DNA of 64,000 nt, from the NCBI GenBank assembly GCA_964016985.1, contig OZ024834.1, forward strand, positions 87,394,937 to 87,458,936, given 5' to 3'. This document shows, piece after piece, positions 19,138 to 30,420 of the stretch (position 1 is its first letter; each line of letters opens with the position of its first letter). The stretch is from Anodontia alba (lineage: Eukaryota; Mollusca; Bivalvia; Lucinida; Lucinidae). Below the pieces are notes generated by a model that had not been told where the DNA came from, made no database searches, and worked only from the letters and a program-made list of their open reading frames with translations. The position numbers and the translations under genes are program-made.

Positions 19138-19266
19138 CAATACTGGTTACCCACTTAGAGAACTACGCTTGCCCAGTAAAAGTGTGATTAGGTAAACTGA
19201 CCACGCTCGACATGACCTCATTGGGTTGACTGGGCTGTCAAACCTCAACACAAAACAAAAAACAAA
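19138..19266 (+). mobile_element. SINE-1, 5' truncated
   Basis: Holds the 3' part of SINE-1 (ACTGGTTACCCACTTAGAG, GACCACGCTCGACATGAC, GGGTTGACTGGGC) and an AC-rich tail. Target duplication CCTAACGGTCA at 19127-19137 and 19267-19277. Confidence 0.85.
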
Positions 19267-19428
19267 CCTAACGGTCAAGGTTGTGCAATTTAGGTGGACT
19301 AGTGTAGGACTAGAACACACTACTAGTGTATATTCGGTGCAGGTAGCTGACATACAAGGATGAACACTTGTAGGTAGACCAGTCTAGAAATGTAACTAGC
19401 ATACATTGTACATGTAGCTAACAGTCAG

Positions 19429-19967
19429 TCAAACAGTGTAGAGCCAGATCAAATGCCACACAATGTGGCATTTGATCTGGATCTACTCTGTTTGCATTAA
19501 ATACAGGAATTTCTATAAAACATGGTAATAATAAAAATCAACCAGACACCCTTTCTATTGAAATGGACTGGTCCAACGAGTTAAGGTAGAAGAGACCACC
19601 TGGCATAAATCAGAGCTTTGGAAATACCATGTCCAACTTGTCCCATTTCCCTCAAGGACAAGAAAGAAATTTCAATTTACTTGTCCTGGGACAAGTAAGT
19701 TATAGCTCTAGCTAAGAAGGGTATCCAGATTATAAGATGCTTATTTTTCTTATTTCTAGAAGAAAACATGTTGTGGGTACTCATTAGAAGTGTTCCAGTG
19801 AAGTGTTTCTAATAAGAACCCACATCATATTTTTCTTCAAGAAATAAGAAAAAATGTCAATTTTCGGACAAGTAAATCTTGGTTGGACAAGTGGATTTAG
19901 ACCATTTACTTGTCCATGGACAAGTATTAAAATTTGGTAATTCCACACCCCTGCATAAATGGGTTAA
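19429..19967. mobile_element. TTAA-5 MITE split by a hAT-like insertion
   Basis: CAGTGT hairpin with centre AATGCCACACAATGTGGCATT, followed by TTTCTATAAAACATGGTAATA, then the insertion at 19611-19953, then the TTAA-5 right end CATAAATGGGTTAA. The intact sister at 21649 shows the unsplit order. Confidence 0.75.
19611..19953. mobile_element. hAT-like element carrying a GTAC hairpin
   Basis: Ends CAGAGCTTTGGAA and the complement of TTCCACACCCCTG. Target duplication CATAAAT (8 bp with the ambiguous G), 19604-19610 and 19954-19960. Inside are several ACTTGTCC motifs and the GTAC core (GTGGGTACTCATTAGAAGTG). Confidence 0.8.
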
Positions 19968-20012
19968 TCCTAAATAACATACAAGCAACACATAACTGTT
20001 TTGTTTGCTCAG

Positions 20013-20214
20013 GGTTTCCCTAACTCGTCATCAGATCAAGACTGAAAACATAGGTAAATTAACTTCTCACAATGATAAAACAAAGATCAGGGATCAGATA
20101 CAAACTCAAGGTCGGAGCAAACGAAAATCGCTAGAAGAACCATTGGGGGGCCCTCCAAAGAGGAGTAAGCTCAAGCACAAAACTATATGTGAAGATACCC
20201 AGGAGATGCCATAA
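20013..20214 (+). CDS. Candidate terminal exon of an unrecognised gene
   Basis: After TTTGTTTGCTCAG the frame is open for 66 codons to TAA at 20212. The peptide is polar and basic, with RSKRKSLEEP and PPKRSKLKHK, which look like a nuclear localisation signal. No repeat family covers it, and its composition is more coding-like than other short frames. I see no upstream exon and no homology I can name. It could be a chance frame, or an alternative 3' exon. Confidence 0.35.
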
Positions 20215-20254
20215 TCATGAAACACAGCCTTTTTGATGGAACAAAAGTCTCATT

Positions 20255-20436
20255 CTCTCCCTTCCGCTAATTCATGAAGGGCAGTTGTCAGTTTCTGGCG
20301 AAAGAATGTGCACAATACCGGTTAACCACTTAGAGGACTAAGCCTGCCCAGTAAATGTGTGGTTAGGTAAACTGACCGCGCTCGACATGACTCCATTGGG
20401 TTGACTGGGCCATAAAACCTCAACACAAACAAACAG
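20255..20436 (+). mobile_element. SINE-1, 5' truncated
   Basis: From CATTCTCTCCCTTCCGC through GTGCACAATACCGGTTAACC, ACCGCGCTCGACATGAC to the tail CAACACAAACAAACA. Just after the candidate exon. 20437-20642 holds nothing recognised. Confidence 0.85.
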
Positions 20437-20642
20437 CAATTGAGGATCTGCAATTAAGGATCTGCTCATGTACACTAGAGGGCGTAAGCAGTGTTGCAAA
20501 CTTCATTACTGCTTAAAACCGAGAATCACATTTTCTATCTGTAATGTGTCCTTTGTTTCCAAAGGCAATCTTTTAGACTTTCATTAGAATGGTCAGTAGA
20601 AAAGCTGCTGGGGAGTTTAAACCAGTTTTACACGGGAGAAAC

Positions 20643-20840
20643 TTAACCCTTGTCATGCTGAATAAATTAAGATGCCACACCCACTTTTAATTTTCAGCCA
20701 ATCAGATAACTTGATCCAGATTGTTGATATATATTCACTTACTTGATGGCAAACAGTGCAGATCCAGAAGCCAACTGATCTGGATCTATACTGTCTGCAA
20801 AGGCATGGTATATCTGGGTTCAGCAGGACAAGGATTTTAA
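20643..20840 (+). mobile_element. TTAA-1 MITE
   Basis: TTAA at both ends, left CCCTTGTCATGCTGAA, right CAGCAGGACAAGG. The hairpin has lost part of its first arm (CAGATCCAGAAGCCAACTG). Confidence 0.8.
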
Positions 20841-21183
20841 TTCTGATGCAACTTCAAATTACAAACATGTTCGGTCCGCATAAGAGTTCTCCACAAAAAG
20901 TTTGGGATTGTGTTGCCAATGAAAAATAGTATCGAAGACCTCCAGGAATCAGATGATTTGTCAACATATTTACCAGAAAGTTCTTCTGGGTGTCCCAACA
21001 ATTGGAATTTATAAGAGACAAAAAGAAGATAGCCACAAACACAGATCATAGTCTGTGACCCAACCTACTTTCATGCGAAAAAGGGCAGCAATGCTGTTAA
21101 CTTTGAATGGATTAACTATGGAGCATGGGAATTTATAAAATCTAGAAACTGTTTTACAAATATTATGATACTGATAGCCATGT
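20841..21183. other. Unassigned segment with overlapping open frames
   Basis: Open on both strands for about 60-70 codons (for example 20837-21049 minus; a + frame ending about 21012). Neither has a domain I recognise or clear splice signals. Possibly an old exon or repeat remnant. Confidence 0.3.
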
Positions 21184-21396
21184 TTAACCCTAGTCCTGCT
21201 GAACATGGATATGTCCAGACTTTGCAAATGGTGTAGATCCAGATCAGTTGGCTTCTGAAGAAGCCAACTGATCTGGATCTGCACTGTTTGTCATTAGTAT
21301 TTGAATTTGTATCAAGAACCTAAATCAAGTAATCTGATTGGCTGAAAATTAGAAGTGGGCATGGCATCTTAATTTATTTAGCATGACAAAGGTTAA
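21184..21396 (-). mobile_element. TTAA-1 MITE
   Basis: TTAA both sides; left CCCTAGTCCTGCTGAAC, right GCATGACAAAGG. Complete CAGTGT hairpin, centre TTGGCTTCTGAAGAAGCCAA. 21397-21648 has nothing recognised. Confidence 0.85.
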
Positions 21397-21648
21397 AGGT
21401 TTGATGTCTGATGTTATATTACTGCTCGGATCCTCTGTGCTTCAACTAATGATTTTCTTTGGTTCTGGCTATCGGTTTCTGAAGTGTTTAATTTGAGCCT
21501 TCATCCTGGATTCATCAAAGTGGCTTAATTTAGTTTACATGTTTTCCATGATATTTTACTGATTGAGGGGAGGGGGTGGGCTCTAAGTGATCAGAACATT
21601 TTTTTCATTATTTTTCACAACATTTGAACCTAGTAAAATTTATTTAAA

Positions 21649-21861
21649 TTAACCCACTTAAGCCTAGCATCCCATAAAAGGGACATTGGCAAACAGTGTA
21701 GACCCAGATCAGATGCCACAGAATGCAGCATTGATCAGAGTCTACACTGCATTAACTTTGGGAATTTCTATCAAACATGATAATATTAAAAACTAACCAA
21801 TCATTGGAAATGGACCGATCTGAAGAGTAATGGTAGAATCCATTTGGCATAAATGGGTTAA
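21649..21861. mobile_element. TTAA-5 MITE, intact
   Basis: TTAA edges with ends CCCACTTAAGCC and GGCATAAATGGG. CAGTGT hairpin near 21690-21755. It gives the uninterrupted reference for the split copy at 19429. Confidence 0.8.
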
Positions 21862-22799
21862 GCATTAAACCTTAGCTACCTTTTACTACTGATTGCTCTA
21901 AGCGAGTGGTTTTTATGTTGCTCATTCACTATGGTGTATTGGTACTGCTTGCTGCAAGGCTTTTTTCATGTTTTTTTGCTGTTCAATATCTTATTGCTGT
22001 ATTTAATAGGTCCTAACTGACAATGCGATCACCTCATTGGAAAAGTGGAGGCTATTTTTTTTTTTTTTTTTGTATTCATTTGTGTTTTGTTTGTTTGTTG
22101 TTTTTTGTTGTTTTTTTGTTGTTGTTTTTTGTGTGTTTTTTTGTTGTTTTTTATTGTTTTTTTTTTTTTGTTTTGTTTTTTTGTTTTGTTTTTTTTTTGC
22201 TTTTTGAAGTATGGTTGTTAATACTCTTCCACTTGATGTTGGTAGGTTATGTTCTGAGTTTGTCTGTTTGTGATTAATTGACAAAATGCCTGTGATTGAT
22301 TTAATGATTTAAGACTATAGGTGTACCAGTCTAGAATGTAATACGCTATTAGCATGTATTTGTGGTTAAAATATTAGAGATGTGATTGTTCCAGTGTCAA
22401 TGCAGTCAGCCATGAGTATAGTTAATAGCCTTACAAGTACTTACAGGAAGTAATGAATTAAACTTTATTATTATTAGGATGATGTGAACAATTTAAGCTA
22501 CCTACACATTTTATATATGATGTCTGTATATGATTTAAAATAATGAAAAATAGTGAAAATCCATAGTATATTCAATCAGCACCTATTAATATCATGCAAA
22601 GCAGATTCACAAAAGGAGGCATTTTTGACTGCCTTCATTTAAAAATGTCTTTCTTTCCTTCCCTCTAAATTATAAAATGTTCTTTTGTCAGAATATTTAC
22701 ATAGAAGAACAGTCAATTGAAAATAACATTCAGGTTAAAGAATTTCACAATAATACCGGTCTTCAGAAATTTTAGATTAAAAGATTTATGTATGCTTTT
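21862..22799. other. Low-complexity intergenic sequence
   Basis: Poly-T with G interruptions at about 22050-22200; frames across it on either strand are composition artefacts. Otherwise AT-rich, no feature recognised. Confidence 0.6.
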
Positions 22800-22890
22800 A
22801 TAAAGAGTAAACACAAATACATCCTGAAGACTATGAAATTGCTTGAATGCCGCTTATAGGGGTATAGGGACGATCGGCATGGAACTCTTC
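22800..22890. repeat. Fragment of TACCGTATTCGA-type element
   Basis: CCTGAAGACTATGAAATTGC and CGCTTATAGGGGTATA match the subterminal part of the elements at 59317 and 61073. The end itself is lost. 22891-23252 holds nothing recognised. Confidence 0.55.
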
Positions 22891-23252
22891 GGGCAAAAGA
22901 AACACTAAACAGTTATGAAATTGTCCATTTTGTCTCATCCGATGGAGGTGATAACCTTGGTTTTCTTCGCCTCTTGTAACCAAATTTTAGCTGGTATGTT
23001 TAGATTCATTAAATCCTAATAAATGAACCTAAGAACTGCTTATTCCCTCTTACTAAAATTAATTGCTTTTTAAATACCTTGACATTTTTTTTCAAGTTTT
23101 GTCAATTGATAAATGAATAATCTACAGTGATAAAAATTGAGGAAGGTACCTCCATGGAAGGAAAACAATGGCCGCTGTGACTTCTGCCAAGTCGTCCTTA
23201 TGTGTGGTAATTAGGTTGAATACGTTAGTTCTAGGGAAACGGAACCTTGCTT

Positions 23253-23659
23253 TTAACCCTTAAAGCGCCAAGAAAACCTGCATCTGAAAATGTCGTCTGT
23301 TTATGTCGTCTGCTGAATATTTTTGCAAATTTTTCATAAAAGTATTTCAGCCTTATTCTTTCAAAGTCAAAAACATTTCAACAGGAATAATTACCAATTT
23401 AAGTACACTAGCAATTAACCCTTAAAATGCCAAGAAAACCTGCATCTGAAAATGTCATCTGTTTATGTCGTCTGCTGAATATTCTTGCAAACTTTTCAAA
23501 CTTATTTTTGCATACAGGCAAACAGTGTGGACCCAGATCAGACTACTCCTAAAGGAGCAGTCTGATCTGGGTCCACACTGTTTGCAGAAATGACTTTTAA
23601 AGTAACCGTCAGAAGACAAAGCAAACGACAATAGTTGTGACTGGCGCTTTAAGGGTTAA
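23253..23659 (+). mobile_element. TTAA-6 MITE and a partial copy sharing TTAA
   Basis: Complete copy 23415-23659 with TTAA edges, ends CCCTTAAAATGCCAAG and TGGCGCTTTAAGGG, and a CAGTGT hairpin (centre ACTCCTAAAGGAGC). The start of another copy, 23253-23350, and 65 bases of flank precede it. The flank is also beside the inverted copy at 43773-44017 (to 44095). Confidence 0.8.
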
Positions 23660-24239
23660 CAATGGAAAAAAAAGTATAAAATAGTATAGAAAACGTCAAG
23701 GAAGAGCCACAAACGTAGCCTACTAATGACACAAAGAGGAAGGATTCAAGGAAGAGCAAAAAAAACAAAAATAAAAACAAACAAACAAAAAAAAAAAAAA
23801 AAAAAAAAAACCTCAAAGATAGAGAACATACACCAAAGAAAGGCAATCAGCCCCTCCTCCCCACCCCTTCCCCATTGACAGACAGGATCCACCAAACACA
23901 ACAAGAGAGCAAATAGGAAATAAAAAAAAAAAAGCCCTGTAGTGTAGTGTGTGTGTGCGTGCGTGCATGTGTGAACTTTTTTCCGTCAAACACTTCTCTG
24001 CAACTGCTGCTTCTAGGATCTAGCAATTTGATACAAATGCTGGGTATGACTCGTTGTAGATTTGGCCTGGTCTTGCTTATTTTTCCATTTATCCATTTCT
24101 TTCTCTCAAATCAAAATTTTGGACTTCTGTGTCAAAGTTTTTAAAAGGTTATATTATATTATATTATATTATCAAAGTCGGTTGGTTGATTGATTGGCGC
24201 CTGCTTGGGGTATACATTACCAACAGGTCATTTTGTCTA

Positions 24240-24284
<45 letters not shown>

Positions 24285-24611
24285 GCTCTGACTGTGTGAT
24301 TGTAGCCTTTGGGTATCTTCATTTCTATTTTTGTACATTGGGCCTACTTGTCTTGGGTGGTTGCCTTCAGGAGAATTGTTTTAGGGCGAGTCGGCCATAC
24401 TTCGTGATATCCAAACACAAAGTACGCACTGTTTTTGATGACGTATCATTTTGTTCCCTGGTGCCTTGTGTGGGCTGTGTTCTGTGGCTGTGGCCTTTCT
24501 TGTTACTCGTGCCTGACCTTACTCATCTGTGGTCGGAGTGACCGTGGTGTCTTTTGCTCTTGACTTTCGGTTTGTACTCGAACCCTCATCATATACGTAC
24601 TGAGAAGCTAA
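23660..24611. repeat. Low-complexity tract with microsatellites
   Basis: Poly-A (about 23757-23811), TG-rich 23945-23970, TATTA repeat (about 24150-24172) and (TTA)n at 24239-24285. The rest has no gene I recognise. Confidence 0.7.
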
Positions 24612-24825
24612 TTAACCCTTCCACCCCTGAGTTTCTTAAATACTCTTCCATCTTTGAATTTGGACATGCCCACTACCTCAAATATTGGTGTCAGTGTAAA
24701 ATCAAAAATACAATGGCAAACAGTGTAGATCCTGATGAGGCGGTTCGTTACGAGCCGTCTCATCTGGATCTACACTATTTGCACACGTATCTGATCTGTT
24801 TCGGTCTGCCAGGCTGAAACGTTAA
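24612..24825 (+). mobile_element. TTAA-4 MITE
   Basis: TTAA at both edges. Hairpin centre GGCGGTTCGTTACGAGCCGT differs from the ATGGCTCATTATGAGCCAT of the copy at 3650, with paired changes in both arms. Confidence 0.78.
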
Positions 24826-24959
24826 TACTTTTCTGACGATCCGCTGATGAGACAGACCAAGTAAATATATGAAGCTAAAATACATCAGGATTAAGGGCGA
24901 TAAAGGATCCCTTAAACTAAGTTAGGGAATCTATACACTTTCAGGGCAGGCAACACTGC

Positions 24960-25130
24960 AAAATTGTTTTGACTCTCTTCTGGAAAGATATCTACTCTAA
25001 AAGGAAACAATAGCTCCTCTTGGGGCAAATTCTTTCCCCATTGGGAGCAAATTATTTCCATTTCAGAAGGGACATAATGCAAAGGAAACCAATCAGGAAG
25101 TCACAAAATGTTGTCTCCCTCATAAATCAA
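24960..25130. repeat. AGGAAAG hairpin fragments
   Basis: TCTACTCTAAAAGGAAACAA, AGCTCCTCTTGGGGCAAATT and ATTTCCATTTCAGAAGGG match the 63190 copy. Confidence 0.55.
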
Positions 25131-25213
25131 AACACTGGCAGCACTTGCGGGTTGATTGTCTCCGATTGTAGGCTGGGAAAATGGTCCTGAACGGATACTT
25201 CAGACTGTTTCAT

Positions 25214-25330
25214 TTAACCCTTAACATCTGTAATCTAAGCAACAGTGCAGACCCTGATCAGACGCCGCATACTGCGGCGTATGATCAGGGTCTGCACTGT
25301 TTGCCAATGTCCCAGTCCAGGTTTTACAGA
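25214..25330. mobile_element. CAGTGT hairpin element beside TTAA
   Basis: Starts at TTAACCCTTAACATCTG. Perfect stem around GACGCCGCATACTGCGGCGT with arms CAGTGCAGACCCTGATCAG. The right end is unclear. Confidence 0.65.
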
Positions 25331-26820
25331 CAACCCTCTTTACATCGCACTAACGTCACAACGACAAGAATAGTGCGGCCATAAATACCCGTTACCTGGA
25401 TTTCGTACAAAAGCGCGGTTTGATTTCATTGGTCAATGATAATCTTACGGACAACTACCTTAAGGATATTTTGGCGTTTGTATAGAATTGCTCGATTGCA
25501 AACAATCGACCCAAAAATGGCAGAAAATCTACCTAGAGCATCCATTCACTATAACTCATCAAGGATTTGTTGTTGATCTTTCTAATATGTCGCAATTCCT
25601 TTTCGCTTGTCTGTTGTCTCGTCATTTGTTTGCCATACCAACCTCAGACTACCTAGTCCACAATACTAGACAAGTCACGACATAAACACCCTCTAGCATA
25701 GACAGGCAGATACCAACTCGGAGAGACCACTATAAGTACACATTTTTTTTTTCCACGAACATTTATTCATTAGAATGCTCTGCCAGCCCACATAACAGTA
25801 TTGCCCACCCTGACACAGTTAAGCTTAGCTGTCTGCTAGGTGGCCCACTCATCATTTTAGTAGACATCAGTATTCTGTTTTTTTTTTTATCTTTTTATTT
25901 TATCTTTTAACTATACTAGTACTCTGTTGTCGCACTGTACAAACTCGTTTCACCTCGGACCCATCAGTATTGATGGGTCCGAGGTTTCATCTACTATCCT
26001 TTGTCTTTATTTCACCTACCCCCTTCAGTCATACCGGAACACCATCTGAAGTCTTCCTCGGAGGTTAAGGGAAGGGACCACTCGCGGAGTGGGGGTAGGG
26101 GCCGTTTTTTTTTTTTTTTTTTTTCAGTTAGATTTTTTCCTCGTTAACCAAGAAAAACAATGTATTATTAGTAGTAGTATTATTACATGGCCAGAGAGCC
26201 TGTTTATTTTTGTTATCTCACACATCCTCAAAACCATATTTTTTTAACCAAACTATTAATTAAACCAAACTAACTGACTGTCAAACTCAGCTTGGCTTCA
26301 GATACCTTCCCCCCACCACCCAACCCCCCACCTCCCGCCCCCCACCCCCTTTTTTTACAAAGAATTAGGATTTTCTCTAAATATTAGATGTAAATTTAGA
26401 TACTTACACGTCAAGGCAATATTTTGCATACGAAATTATGCATCTGGCTTTCTTAACACTTCCCTCAACACTAAATGAGAGAGTAATACCATAAGTGAGT
26501 AAGTAAAAGAAATATGCTTTCAAACGTATATGAATACAGAGAACTGTTTGGCCAAAGCCAACCCTGAAGCCCCACAAAGACCAATGTATCTTCCTCGTTT
26601 TTGAATGGTGTAAAGACTTGAAAAACAAAACAAAACAAAAAAAAAAAAAAATCCTCTTATCTAAAGCCATTTCTAGCGTAATCAAAACTTTAAAAAAAAA
26701 CACACACACTCTAAATATGCATTCCGTGGTGAATATTAAAATAAAAAAAAAGAAAGAAAAAAAAAAAAAAAAAAAAAAGAGATAGATAGATAGATAAATA
26801 AATAAACAATCACGGACAGT
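25331..26820. other. Unassigned intergenic sequence
   Basis: 25331-25490 is CpG-richer, with AACGTCAC (CRE-like) and TTGATTTCATTGGTCAATGA (inverted CCAAT), so a promoter is possible. Later there are C-rich (26310-26350), poly-T (26105-26125) and poly-A (26755-26780) tracts and a GATA repeat. No gene recognised. Confidence 0.35.
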
Positions 26821-27075
26821 AGACGGGAACCAGACGTATTTGTTCTTTGAACAAGTTTTCTATGGCCGCCGCTTGAAAATAAGTTTCATAACCAGTCGAC
26901 ACGCCTGATTGAATTCCAACATGGCGAACAAAAATTCTGATGAGTGGTGATTTTCTTAGAAACTTTTTGTGTTTCTTTTGTGAGACTGCTGTCGGTGTTC
27001 TTGGAAATCAAAGATTTAATAGATTGATTCAGTTAATGAACTGTGAAGCGGATACAGTGATTGGAGTGCTGCTGG
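26821..27075 (+). promoter_or_regulatory. Candidate first exon / promoter region
   Basis: Unlike its surroundings it is free of repeats and contains ATGGCCGCCGCTTG and CCAACATGGCGAACAAAAA, a style common at mollusc transcription starts. Short open stretch then stop. Possible donors GTGATT or GTTGGT. It could be a non-coding first exon of the p190 RhoGAP gene 35 kb downstream, or nothing. Confidence 0.2.
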
Positions 27076-27900
27076 TTGGTATTTATTCCACATAATTGAG
27101 CGATGACCTGATTTCATCTGAAACATGATGCATTTTCCAGTTTTTCAGGCTCAGCCTCGCACTCGCTGATAAGTCATTAATAATCAGAATTAGATAATCA
27201 GACAGAGGAACAGAAAAGGAATACGTATTATGGTTAACAGTTTAATTTTGATGTGTTTGTTTTGTTTCGGGTTGAGAGTTGACCCGAGCTGTCAGGTGCA
27301 CGGTACCCCACCCACTCCATTATCCACAAAGGTGAAAATTATTTTCTCCCGGCCCCACATCCGTTTTATTTTAATACACATCCTGTTGGTTGTTAAAAAT
27401 AAATCAAAATTTAGCCGAATATCCCAAATAGGACTGTAACAGCTAACTCAGGCAGGGATTTTTCTGGGATGGGCCCAACCTGTTTTGTAGGGGAACCATC
27501 AGCTTCAATGAATGAATTTTATTTTATTTTTGGCTGGGCCCCCATCACAGGCAAATCAGCTCTGGTATTGTTTTTTGCTCTAGCATGGGCATTAAGGATT
27601 CTTTGGCGCATCCATTTTTTCCAAGGGCCCATAAAACTTTGAACCTTCTTCTTATCTCTGTATTAACTCCCAAGGTTGGGACACCCAGGATAGCTTCTGG
27701 TAAATCTTCTTAGTTCACGTTCGTTATTATACTTATAAAGTCTATACAGGAGAGGGCTGGTGTTGTTTAGATCACAGGGCATATATACAGGAACACGGGA
27801 ACACGTTGTAACTTATCCCCAGAAATATATACACTGAAGGCGCTGTACACGTCAACTGAACCATTGTACTCATGGCATCCAAACCGATAGATTTTAATAG
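27076..27900. other. No feature recognised
   Basis: Mixed sequence without repeat arms, exon signals or long frames. Confidence 0.45.
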
Positions 27901-27902
27901 AT

Positions 27903-28321
27903 AGACTGACTGGCACAGTGGCTCAATTGGTAGGGCGTCTACTTTGTGGGATTAGATAGACTGACTGGCACAGTGGCTCATTTGGTAGAGCGTCTGCTTT
28001 CTGATAGGGAGTTTGTGCGTTCAGGCCCTAGCTGAGTCATACGAGTCTTTAAAAAGTTGTATTAGCTGCTGTTTCGCTGTGCACTCAGCATTATGAAAGT
28101 AGAGTTAGGAATCAGAACTGGTGAGATTATGATACATGTGAGAGGCAGGGATACCAGTATCATGTCATATGTCTGGTGCATGATATTTCGGTGAGGTGGC
28201 ACTGTATAGTCCAAAATTGAGCATTGAGCCCCTAGCAGATCCAGATACTAAACCAATATAGCTGAAAGATTGTTGAAAGTAAACCAAAACCCAAATTAAA
28301 CAAACAAAAAAAAAAAAAAAA
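27903..28321 (+). mobile_element. SINE-3, tRNA-derived, with doubled head
   Basis: TAGATAGACTGACTGGCACA and GTGGCTCATTTGGTAGAGCG (tRNA A-box-like) occur at 27903 and again at 27957. The second copy runs on through a B-box-like GTGCGTTCAGGCCC, a body of about 280 bases and an A-rich tail. The tRNA part would not fold as a working tRNA. Confidence 0.7.
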
Positions 28322-28680
28322 GATATCTTTCCGATTCAAGTATTATTTGCAGTTTTGCATACACAACATGTTAATTAATATTTGATATGCACAAATAGGG
28401 AACAATGCTTGTTAATATTCAGTACTTGTTCTGGAAGACATTTTGCTATATCTGGGAAAACCCCCAACATGGAGTGGTTAACTCCAATTATTTTTGGACC
28501 AAATTAATTTGGACAGTGTCACAGAGAAATAGTTGTAACTTACGAAGTTGAACTGTGTGAGGAAATTGTGCACAGAAATATAGTCCAGGAAATATTCATC
28601 CTGTGTATCCGGATGCAGAGTATGTGAAGTCTTTTCTGTTTTCTGACCAGTCCGACAAATGCTTAAAACATACTTGAAAT
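28322..28680. other. No feature recognised
   Basis: AT-rich sequence between SINE-3 and the GTAC cluster. Confidence 0.4.
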
Positions 28681-29345
28681 TTTTACTAGGCATTTTCATG
28701 GAGAAATAAGAAAAATTGTGTTTACCTATTTGTATCTGGAGCTTTGAAGTATCCCTTATCTGGAGCTTTTCTGACCCAGAGTTCTAGATGAGTATTCAGG
28801 TAAATAGTTTCCTTATTTCTCCAAGAAAACGTCTTGGTACTGATAAGAAGCACCTCGGCTAGGCAATTTTAATGAGTCCCCACAAGATATATTTTCATGG
28901 AGTAATAAAATATATAGATACATTTTGAAGAAAAATGTTTCCTATTATGGAGGTGTTGTCTTCTTACAGTGGACATTAACAATTATTGGTTTCCGAAAAG
29001 GGGATAACGTATTGTACAGTGTCTTCTGTCTTGCCTAGATAGGACATTTTTTTCAGCTCAGAAGTATTGATACATGTTCATGTATATAACTATATTTCTA
29101 AAGTGCCGTTCTAATAGGTACCTGCAAAATATAATTTTCTTTGAGAAATAGGAAAAATATATGAATCTGTAAAAATATGCTGCAGTGAAAAAAAGTTGCA
29201 TATCTGCAGATAAATGGAATATCCAGATAAATATTTTTCTTATTTCTTCCTTAAAAAGATATGTGGGTACTCATTGGAAGCACCTCTGTGAGATGCTTCT
29301 AATGAGTACCCACAGCATATTATTTTATTGAGAAATAAGAAAATT
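28681..29345. repeat. Cluster of decayed GTAC hairpins
   Basis: Arms seen at 28690-28710, 28805-28910, 29100-29160 and the best pair at 29225-29345 (GTGGGTACTCATTGGAAGC with its complement). Confidence 0.65.
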
Positions 29346-29689
29346 GTCAACAAGCACATGTATACTAAAGTCCCTTATCTGGAGCTATGAATTCAAACAT
29401 TTTGTCATATGGAAACATTTAAGATTCTGACTGTTATATAGCAGTGCAGTCTGATCAGGAAATTCCTGCTTCATTCTAAAGAGTTTATTGTTTTTGTTTT
29501 TTTTTGTGAACAGAAAACTGAGCAGAAATAGAACAGAAACAGGTTTTATGATTCATTGCTGTCATATGTATCTAAAGTAATGGTGGTTTTCTCAAAGCTA
29601 GCCCTTATAAGGAAATGATACATGAACCTGTCCATATATGTAGCTGCAGATTCATTTATAGTGTTTTTTCAATAACAAAAAATATTGAT

Positions 29690-30018
29690 GTTCTTTAATC
29701 TAATATCCACAAAAATATTTTTTATATTGTAATGGATAGTCAGTAGAATTGCCCTGAGATAATTCCAGCAGGTACCTGCAATACATGTTTTTGTGGAGAA
29801 AAATATTTCTCAGGGGATTGCTCTTATCTAGAGATGTGTTCTCACAGTTTATATTTGATGGTAGCTTGACCTTTAGCATAGCTCCAGATAAGACGCTTTT
29901 TTTTTCCGACGAAAAATCCCGATGGGGCGCTTCTAATGAGTACCACATTGTATGTTTTCATGGAGAAATAAGAAAAATATTTTATGGATACCCACTCTTA
30001 TCTAAAGCTATGCTTTAG
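29690..30018. repeat. Decayed GTAC elements
   Basis: GTTTTTGTGGAGAAAAATAT near 29790, then a right half at 29925-30010 ending CTCTTATCTAAAGCTATG. The left arm of the second is lost. Confidence 0.55.
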
Positions 30019-30157
30019 GATTAAATTTAAACATCAAGAGGCAATATTGTGTTTACAGTGAAAGGGAAGATCACCTGTTCATTGACACAGTCTGATCAGG
30101 ACCTTTATTACCTGGCTATAGAATCACATGGATATTATAGTCCATATACATTTGAGT

Positions 30158-30386
30158 CAGCACATGACAAAACCTACAATAAGACCTTTGTGAGCAGCTA
30201 AGACTCAGAACAGCCTGTACATCCACCCGAGTATGACAAGGGTCCTCATTTATCCCTCTTTGGATAGCCCAGAGGCTTTAGGTCACATGCGATCAGCAAA
30301 GGCACTGATCAGACTGCACAGATGCTCAGGCTGATCTGAGTCTTTGCTGGTCGCACAAATCTCATTGTAGGTTTTGTCATGTGCTG
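30158..30386. mobile_element. MITE with CAGCACATGAC ends
   Basis: Perfect 23-bp inverted ends beginning CAGCACATGACAAAACC at 30158 and ending GGTTTTGTCATGTGCTG at 30386. The interior shows GATCAGACTGCACAGATGC and CAGGCTGATCTGAGTC. Interiors like this recur at 44172 and 53249 with different ends. No target duplication seen. Confidence 0.85.
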
Positions 30387-30420
30387 TCTCATTTGTATAT
30401 ACATGTAGTAAGGATACACC

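Noticed and set aside
20837..21049. Minus-strand frame of 70 codons next to TTAA-1
   Set aside because: No domain, no splice or start context, and the other strand is open too. Recorded only as an unassigned segment.
22003..22284. Lys/Asn-rich minus frame and Phe-rich plus frame
   Set aside because: Poly-T with G interruptions; no gene signals.
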